From assembly GCA_945867255.1 (NCBI GenBank), contig CAMBHV010000043.1, positions 1 to 8,639 of the forward strand: DNA of 8,639 bases, written 5' to 3'. Under the pieces are notes generated by a model. It was not told the origin of the DNA and searched no databases. It saw only the letters and a list, made by a program, of their open reading frames with translations. Below, in pieces: positions 6,759-8,639 of this stretch (the stretch's first letter is position 1; each line of letters begins with the position of its first letter). This stretch comes from an uncultured Clostridia bacterium. Lineage in GTDB: Bacteria; Bacillota; Clostridia; Oscillospirales; Ruminococcaceae. The position numbers were made by a program, and so were the translations under genes.

Positions 6759-7503
6759 TGTTCTCCTCCGTAGCTTCGCACTTTGCAAGTAGGACCGTAA
6801 CATTATCCAGCCCGCCAGCCTTCAACGCACGATTCACCAGTGCATCCGCCATATCGTAGAATGCGGTGGTTTGGATGATCTCCTCCATCTCATCCACCGT
6901 AACATAGTTGCTGAGCCCGTCCGTGCACAACACAAGGATATCTCCCGGCGCCAGCACGATTTCGCCAAAGTCTATATCCACTTGCGGGCCAACACCCAGC
7001 GCACGAGTGATCAGGTTCTTGCGAGGATGGAACGCGGCTTCTTCCGCCGTGATCGAACCTTGTTCTACCAGCTCCTGCACAATAGAATGATCTCTTGTGA
7101 GTTGGCAGATAGAATGGCCGTGATACAGATAAATGCGTGAATCCCCCACATGTGCGTATTGCAGCATACCGCCGCGCAGAACCCCGCAAACCACAGTTGT
7201 TCCCATGCCTCTTGCGGCCGGGGTTGCAAGGGCTTTTTCATACACGGCCTCATTTGCACCGCGTACAGCCTGTTCCAGTAGGGCACGTGCCTGTTTATCC
7301 GTTTCTACATCCGGTAGCCCTGCGTTCAGCGAATGCTCCAGGCTGGCCACTGCAAGGCCACTTGCCAGCCGCCCACCGCGAGCACCGCCCATTCCATCAC
7401 ACACAGCCAGCCATGCCTTGCCGTCTGTACGTGCCTGTGCACGGTAACTGTCCTGATTTTCCGCACGCTTGTTGCCAATGTCAGTTCTGGCGGACAATTC
7501 CAT
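6751..7503 (-). CDS. prpC: PP2C-type Ser/Thr protein phosphatase (PrpC/Stp)
   Basis: This Mn/Mg-dependent cytoplasmic phosphatase reverses phosphorylation by the adjacent PrkC kinase. The 250-residue length is normal. All PP2C metal-site motifs are visible: ENQDS with D18, VCDGMGG with D36 and G37, GMGTT at 99-103, HVGDSR with D121, LTRDHS at 135-140, HPRKNLITRALG at 159-170, CTDG with D195, and GGLDNVT with D233. The frame is open up to 7593, but the family starts near ELSARTDIG. The ATG at 7503 is chosen. AAGGAGG at 7522-7516 is 12 nt from that ATG but only 6 nt from an in-frame CTG at 7509, so initiation at CTG two codons earlier is possible. It overlaps rlmN by 23 nt and prkC by 8 nt. Confidence 0.96.
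   Translation of the reverse strand: MELSARTDIGNKRAENQDSYRAQARTDGKAWLAVCDGMGGARGGRLASGLAVASLEHSLNAGLPDVETDKQARALLEQAVRGANEAVYEKALATPAARGMGTTVVCGVLRGGMLQYAHVGDSRIYLYHGHSICQLTRDHSIVQELVEQGSITAEEAAFHPRKNLITRALGVGPQVDIDFGEIVLAPGDILVLCTDGLSNYVTVDEMEEIIQTTAFYDMADALVNRALKAGGLDNVTVLLAKCEATEENNG
6765..6769 (-). promoter_or_regulatory. Ribosome binding site that fixes the prkC start
   Basis: GGAGG on the minus strand is separated by six nucleotides (AGAACA) from the ATG at 6758. It lies inside the last codons of prpC, so the two proteins are probably translationally coupled. This signal is why the start at 6758 is preferred over the upstream ATG at 6803. Confidence 0.85.
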
Positions 7504-8380
7504 CTCCAGGCGTTCCCTCCTTGCTTGCCTCGCGACGCAACTGGCCGCAGGCTGCGCTGATCTCCGTTCCAAGGCGCCGACGCACTGTTGCATTCACACC
7601 CAGCGCCAAAAGTGTATTTTGAAACCGCTTTACATTTGCCGAATCCGCTGCAGAATATGGTGAACCATCCACAGGGTTGATAGGAATCAGGTTCACATGT
7701 GCACCCATTCCATCAATCAGTTTTGCCAGTGCATGTAAGCTGATAGACAACGTCAACCCCAGCTTTTTTTGCGCCAGCTTTTCTATCATGGGCACAAGGC
7801 CACAGGTGGAAAGGCTTATATTCCGCATACCAATATTAACGCCCTGGGGGCAGGAAATAATTGATAAGAAATCCATCACATTATCAAAATTGTCCAAAGG
7901 CTCGCCGATTCCCATTAATACGATATGGGAAACGCGCTCTCCTGTGTCTGCCATAACGGCATAAATCTCTCCGGCAATCTCACCTGCTGTCAGGTTGCGC
8001 ACGCGGCCTCCCTGCGTGGAAGCACAAAAACGGCATCCCATGCGGCAGCCCACCTGCGTGGACACGCACACAGAGTTCCCATAGGAATATCGCATCAAAA
8101 CCGTCTCGATACAGTTTCCATCCGAAAGGGCAAACAGATACTTCACTGTGCCGTCTTTCGCACACTGCCGGCGCACAGGGCGCAGTGTTTCGATTTTGCA
8201 TTGCTGTTCCAGCTGCTGCACAAATGCCTTGGGCAGATTGGTCATGGCAGAAAATTCTGTCACCCGCTTTTCATGCAGCCAGCTGAACAGCTGCTTGGCT
8301 CGAAATGCGGGTTGGCCGCACTGCACAACAAATTGCGTCAACTTATCAAGTGTGAAGGAAGAAATTCCTATCCGATTCAT
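7481..8380 (-). CDS. rlmN: 23S rRNA/tRNA adenine-C2 methyltransferase RlmN with an internal deletion
   Basis: RlmN is a radical-SAM enzyme that methylates A2503 of 23S rRNA and A37 of some tRNAs. The N-terminal accessory domain (1-90), the methyl-carrying C105, the 4Fe-4S cluster motif C112-C116-C119, the GIGEP SAM motif at 157-161, and C278 in AACGQL (the second catalytic Cys) are all present. However, the protein is 299 residues against about 345-365 in the family. After SLHA (214-217) it jumps directly to LAKLIDGMGAHVNLIP. From memory of B. subtilis RlmN, about 55 residues normally lie between these motifs, including the PNxxxR..LMPIN and TFEY segments of the barrel. The frame is kept across the junction (7730/7729). 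The product is therefore likely impaired unless this is an assembly error. It starts 1 nt after the rsmB stop. Confidence 0.92.
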   Translation of the reverse strand: MNRIGISSFTLDKLTQFVVQCGQPAFRAKQLFSWLHEKRVTEFSAMTNLPKAFVQQLEQQCKIETLRPVRRQCAKDGTVKYLFALSDGNCIETVLMRYSYGNSVCVSTQVGCRMGCRFCASTQGGRVRNLTAGEIAGEIYAVMADTGERVSHIVLMGIGEPLDNFDNVMDFLSIISCPQGVNIGMRNISLSTCGLVPMIEKLAQKKLGLTLSISLHALAKLIDGMGAHVNLIPINPVDGSPYSAADSANVKRFQNTLLALGVNATVRRRLGTEISAACGQLRREASKEGTPGDGIVRQN

Positions 8381-8381
8381 T

Positions 8382-8639
8382 TTACCACAATCTTTCCAAG
8401 GATGCTATAAAAAAACCATCTGTTTGTGTGAAAAATGGGTACAGCGTTGTCATTCCGTTTCGAACGCACGCCCCGGGAACAGGGCATCGATATTGTGCTG
8501 GTTGGAACTCTGGATGTCGCGCCAGGAATTCCTGCACAATTTCTTCATTCTCTCTCGGATTCACCGTACAGGTGGAATACACCAGTTTTCCACCTTTCTT
8601 TACATAGCGTGCTGATGTCTCCAGAATATCACGCTGCGT
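8382..8639 (-). CDS. rsmB: 16S rRNA m5C967 methyltransferase RsmB, C-terminal end
   Basis: Only the last 85 residues are in the window, since the gene continues beyond the right edge. They match the end of the RsmB/Sun/Fmu SAM-dependent methyltransferase, which makes m5C967 in 16S rRNA. Visible landmarks are GGKLVYSTCTVNPRENEE near the start of the segment, holding the motif VI catalytic cysteine, and the terminal TLYPFFTQTDGFFIASLERL typical of the family. The reading frame is open from the window edge to TAA at 8384-8382. rlmN follows 1 nt later, as in many Firmicutes, so the two are co-transcribed. The N-terminal NusB-like RNA-binding domain, if present, lies outside. Confidence 0.93.
   Translation of the reverse strand, partial: TQRDILETSARYVKKGGKLVYSTCTVNPRENEEIVQEFLARHPEFQPAQYRCPVPGACVRNGMTTLYPFFTQTDGFFIASLERLW

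Noticed and set aside
6759..6803. Upstream ATG extension of the kinase
   Set aside because: It lies inside prpC without its own ribosome binding site. The ATG at 6758 has GGAGG at 6 nt and gives the usual family N-terminus.
7504..7593. Upstream ATG extension of the phosphatase
   Set aside because: The extra 30 residues overlap the conserved rlmN C-terminus and match nothing in PP2C proteins.
1..8639. CRISPR arrays, insertion sequences, tRNA or rRNA genes
   Set aside because: No spaced direct repeats, transposase-like frames, terminal inverted repeats or RNA gene signatures were found on either strand.

Overview
The window looks like the chromosome of a low-to-mid GC Firmicute, most likely a gut-type Clostridia member (Oscillospiraceae/Ruminococcaceae-like). 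The reasons are the conserved Clostridia/Bacilli gene order rsmB-rlmN-prpC-prkC-rsgA-thiN, AGGAGG-type ribosome binding sites, and a first PASTA domain of the 'NPxYxxF' type. The lineage is inferred from gene order and protein style only. Every gene I can support lies on the minus strand, so the window reads biologically from right to left.

Positions 8639 to 1746 form one tightly packed operon. It runs through the 3' end of rsmB (16S rRNA m5C methyltransferase), rlmN (23S rRNA/tRNA m2A methyltransferase, here with an internal in-frame deletion), prpC/stp (PP2C phosphatase), prkC (transmembrane Ser/Thr kinase with three PASTA domains), an extra kinase-less transmembrane PASTA protein, rsgA (ribosome-assembly GTPase) and thiN (thiamine pyrophosphokinase). 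Neighbouring genes overlap or lie 1 nt apart, except for a 68-nt gap before the extra PASTA gene. A strong intrinsic terminator follows thiN. The operon joins ribosome maturation (rsmB, rlmN, rsgA) to a cell-wall-sensing phosphorylation switch (prkC/prpC). The rpe gene usually found between rsgA and thiN is absent.

Positions 1745 to 1266 are intergenic. They hold the thiN terminator, about 290 nt of unassigned sequence, a second minus-strand terminator and a candidate promoter. Positions 1265 to 1 carry the first 421 codons of a membrane-bound CapD/PglF/FlaA1-type nucleotide-sugar 4,6-dehydratase, probably the first gene of a surface-polysaccharide or glycosylation locus that continues past the left edge.

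The most interesting points are the kinase-less PASTA protein, which appears to derive from the TM+PASTA half of the adjacent kinase and ends in a His/Cys zinc-ribbon-like tail; the rlmN deletion of about 55 codons; and the undescribed transcribed-looking stretch between the two terminators.
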